Shown: positions 51,269-53,667 of the stretch, one piece after another
How positions within the stretch are numbered: the stretch's first letter is position 1
How the letters are laid out: every line of letters begins with the position of its first letter
NCBI RefSeq assembly: GCF_024806495.1
Contig: NZ_JANUFF010000019.1
Location: 1 to 53,667 of the forward strand
From: Chryseobacterium sp. JUb7
Lineage (GTDB): Bacteria; Bacteroidota; Bacteroidia; Flavobacteriales; Weeksellaceae
Reading direction: 5' to 3'
DNA: 53,667 nt
Notes under the pieces: model-generated
Databases searched by the model: none
What the model saw: the letters and a program-made list of their open reading frames with translations, nothing else
Told to the model about the DNA's origin: nothing
Translations under genes and position numbers: made by a program

Positions 51269-53038
51269 ATGACTTCAAAGGAAAAAGTAGCTGCGCTTCG
51301 TGAAGAAATGCAGAAAAATAATGTTGATGCATTTATAGTATATTCTGCAGATCCGCACATGAGTGAATATCTGCCGGAAGAATGGCAGGAAAGATCTTGG
51401 CTATCGGGGTTTTTGGGCTCTGCGGGATTTGTGGTTGTTACAAAAGATAAGGCCGGACTTTGGACAGACGGAAGATATTTTACACAGGCTGCCATTGAAT
51501 TGGAGGGTTCAGGAATTGATCTTTTTAAAGATGGAATGGAAGGAACTCCTAATTATATCGACTGGATTATCTCAGAAATTCCTTCAAATGGTAAAGTAGC
51601 CGTAAATGCTGTTGCTACAGCCCATGCAAACTGGGAACTTTTAACTCAAAAATTAAATTCAAAAAATATAACACTTGTTGACAATCCTCTTCTGAAGCAA
51701 ATCTGGACGGAAAGGGGAACACCTTCAAAAAATCCTATTTTCGTACATCCTGTAGAAAGAGCAGGAAAGTCTGTTACAGATAAAATTTCTGCTATTCGCC
51801 AGAAAATGGAAGATCAGGAAGCTACCGTTCATATTATTTCAAGTCTGGATGATGTGGCGTGGACTTTAAATCTGAGAGGAAGTGATGTACAGAGCAATCC
51901 TGTATTTTTAGGATATATCATCATTACTAAAAATGACGCTATCCTGTTCACGGATCTTGAAAAATTAGAAGTGGAAGCAAGAAAGCAGATGGACGATTCT
52001 TTTGTCAAAATGATGCCTTATGAAGAATTTTATAATCATTTAAAAGTATTTAAAAACGAAAAAGTTCTGGTTTCTCCAAACAGCAATCAGTCTGTTTTTG
52101 AAGCTTTAAAATCAGATAATGAATTCATCAAAGCTCCGGTTCCGGGGAATTTAATGAAAGCTCAGAAAAATGAAACCGAACTTGAAGGTTTCAGAAAAGT
52201 GATGGTGAGAGATGGTGTTGCTATGGTAAAATTCCTGTACTGGTTAACGCACAATGCCGGAAAAGAGGCCATGAATGAGTTTTCTATCGGTGAAAAACTG
52301 AGAGGTTTCCGTGCAGAAGGTGAAAACTTTGTGGGCGAAAGCTTCGGAAGTATCGTCGGATATAAAGATAATGGTGCGATTATGCATTATTCGGCAAAAA
52401 GCGAAGGTAGCAAAGAGGTAACTAACGATGCAAGTATTCTGGTAGACTCCGGAGGTCAGTACTTGGAGGGAACAACGGATATTACAAGAACATTGGCTCT
52501 GGGAGCTGTTTCTGATGATTTTAAAAGAAATTCAACATTAGTTCTTCAGGGGCTCATCCGTTTATCGATGGTGAAATTCCCGAAAGGAACAAAAGGTGTT
52601 CATCTGGATGCTATTGCAAGACTTCCGCTATGGATGGAGGGGAAAGATTTCAATCATGGAACCGGCCACGGAGTTGGAAGCTTCATGAACGTTCATGAAG
52701 GTCCTCAAAATATCAGAAAAGATATGAATCCACAGGATCTTTTAGTAGGAATGGTATGTTCAAATGAACCGGGTTATTATTTGGAAGGTGATTACGGAAT
52801 CCGTCATGAAAACTTAATTGCAGTAAAAGAAGCTGAAAAAACAATCCACGGAACATTCTATGAGTTTGAAACGCTGACATTCTGCCCATTCTTTAAAGAT
52901 ACGATCGTAAAAGAAATTCTTTCTGAAAAAGAAATCGAGTGGCTGAACGCTTATCACAAAACATGTGAAGAAAAAATAGGTCCGCATCTTGATGGAGAAG
53001 TTAAAGAGTGGTTCCAGGAATTGGTAAGTCCACTTTAA
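51269..53038 (+). CDS. aminopeptidase P family protein (M24, Xaa-Pro aminopeptidase)
   Basis: The 589-residue cytoplasmic enzyme removes an N-terminal residue that precedes proline. It has two creatinase-like N-terminal domains (about 1-300) and the M24 pita-bread domain (about 310-520), with the five metal ligands in their motifs: two Asp in VDSGGQYLEGTTDITRTL, His in GTGHGVGSFMNVHEGP, and two Glu in NEPGYYLEGDYGIRHENL. A C-terminal extension (about 525-589) is like that of eukaryotic three-domain Xaa-Pro aminopeptidases. It is transcribed alone and has a terminator 110 bases downstream. Confidence 0.93.
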   Translation: MTSKEKVAALREEMQKNNVDAFIVYSADPHMSEYLPEEWQERSWLSGFLGSAGFVVVTKDKAGLWTDGRYFTQAAIELEGSGIDLFKDGMEGTPNYIDWIISEIPSNGKVAVNAVATAHANWELLTQKLNSKNITLVDNPLLKQIWTERGTPSKNPIFVHPVERAGKSVTDKISAIRQKMEDQEATVHIISSLDDVAWTLNLRGSDVQSNPVFLGYIIITKNDAILFTDLEKLEVEARKQMDDSFVKMMPYEEFYNHLKVFKNEKVLVSPNSNQSVFEALKSDNEFIKAPVPGNLMKAQKNETELEGFRKVMVRDGVAMVKFLYWLTHNAGKEAMNEFSIGEKLRGFRAEGENFVGESFGSIVGYKDNGAIMHYSAKSEGSKEVTNDASILVDSGGQYLEGTTDITRTLALGAVSDDFKRNSTLVLQGLIRLSMVKFPKGTKGVHLDAIARLPLWMEGKDFNHGTGHGVGSFMNVHEGPQNIRKDMNPQDLLVGMVCSNEPGYYLEGDYGIRHENLIAVKEAEKTIHGTFYEFETLTFCPFFKDTIVKEILSEKEIEWLNAYHKTCEEKIGPHLDGEVKEWFQELVSPL

Positions 53039-53142
53039 TGCTTGGTTTAATCAGATAAAACTGTTCGTCAATTCGGGAACTTTAATTATTTCTTGAGATA
53101 ATGTTTCCAAGTATACCTGTTAGACGAGTGTCACAAAACGAA

Positions 53143-53177
53143 AAAAGCTTTGTAGGTAATACTGCAAAGCTTTTTTT
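53143..53177 (+). terminator. intrinsic terminator after the aminopeptidase gene
   Basis: AAGCTTTG (53145-53152) pairs with CAAAGCTT (53165-53172), with A and T runs on the flanks and seven Ts after it. Confidence 0.85.
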
Positions 53178-53246
53178 ATTGTACAACCGTATTTTTACGG
53201 ATAAAACTTTAGGGTTTATCCTGAGATAATGAATTGAGGTTCAGAT

Positions 53247-53345
53247 TATCTTTGTATCAACAAAAAAGCACACAAATCATTCTTCATATACAACTTAGTA
53301 AATTCAAAGCAGTAGAATCACCTCAGAAACGAGGTGATTTTACTT
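53247..53345 (+). ncRNA. possible small RNA, promoter box to terminator
   Basis: TATCTTTG (53247-53254) is an exact -7 box with no open frame after it. A terminator-like hairpin follows: AATCACCTC (53316-53324) with GAGGTGATT (53331-53339), then TTTTAC. The transcript would be about 80 bases long. No -33 TTG stands at the usual distance, so this is a weak candidate. Nothing else is seen in 53178-53447. Confidence 0.3.
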
Positions 53346-53447
53346 TTAGCTTCATAGAGACAATATCACAAATAGATTGTCATTAGCGGTTATTTTTCTG
53401 TGTTAGGATTTTTTCATAATGGTGGCAGATGAATAAGTAGGGCATTT

Positions 53448-53484
53448 CCAAACCTCATAGGTTTTAAAAACCTATGAGGTTTGG
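53448..53484. repeat. perfect 37-bp palindrome
   Basis: CCAAACCTCATAGGTTTT (53448-53465), one A, and the exact reverse complement of the left arm (53467-53484). It lies in gene-free DNA near the window end. The short palindrome ACCTGACAGGT in the spacer after the SDR gene has a similar AACCT...AGGTT style. Confidence 0.8.
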
Positions 53485-53562
53485 ATTTTAAGACAGATTT
53501 TAAATAAGAGATCGTGATGCTAGCCCCGATCGCAGCATTTGTCTGAGCTCATTTGAGAAGTG

Positions 53563-53637
<75 letters not shown>

Positions 53638-53667
53638 GTAGGTTTTTTTATTATGTTTGTTAAAATA

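Overview
The window looks like a chromosomal piece of a Flavobacteriia genome, most likely Chryseobacterium or a close Weeksellaceae relative. The signs are AT-rich DNA, lack of Shine-Dalgarno sites, several TAnnTTTG (Bacteroidetes -7) promoter boxes, type IX secretion (T9SS) and GldJ genes, many Bacteroidetes-type lipoproteins and secreted proteins, and intergenic repeats of the TGTCATGCTGAG kind. No rRNA, tRNA, CRISPR array, transposase or integrase was found. Both ends (about 25-104 and 53563-53637) are runs of T, G, C and A that look like sequencing or assembly artefacts.

Layout. 0.1-7.1 kb: T9SS genes porU-porV on the minus strand, divergent from gldJ. 7.1-16.5 kb: housekeeping and envelope genes: murF, a NUDIX hydrolase, an SRPBCC protein, a squalene-synthase-like enzyme, an outer-membrane-protein/lptC/anmK operon, an aldehyde dehydrogenase and holB. 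16.8-22 kb: a TetR-TolC-HlyD-MFS tripartite efflux operon whose pump gene is separated from the adaptor by 551 bp of inverted-repeat DNA. 22.3-25.5 kb: HxlR regulator and divergent quinone-reductase-like gene, a DoxD-DoxA fusion, and two small secreted proteins.

25.7-29.9 kb and 43.4-46.3 kb: two similar modules. Each has a membrane-spanning regulator (signal peptide, TPR sensor, one TM helix, AraC DNA-binding domain) upstream of, and in the same direction as, secreted fibre-like proteins. These begin with a Q-(I/L/V)-GIN motif, and those of the first module also carry a GIGT motif. A third fibre gene with a C1q-like head lies at 40.3 kb. The heads differ between loci (unassigned beta-rich, C1q-like, phage tail-collar-like with two HxH motifs). 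This is the most promising under-described system here; the regulatory link is inferred from gene order, paralogy and similar promoters.

30-33 kb: SDR oxidoreductase, and an AraC/MazG-like/Tag operon with overlapping genes. 33-37.9 kb: secreted protein, DinB, two neighbouring frameshifted genes, a T9SS cargo protein and a patatin with a membrane insert. 38-43 kb: CorA, FabH, the C1q-type fibre gene and a periplasmic thioredoxin protein. 46.3-53 kb: two small Ser/Thr-rich lipoproteins (one with a 7-bp tandem repeat upstream), PruA, topoisomerase IB, a 55-residue lipoprotein/TM peptide, a two-TM protein of DUF6526 type and an M24 aminopeptidase P. The last 600 bp hold a terminator, a possible small RNA and a perfect 37-bp palindrome.
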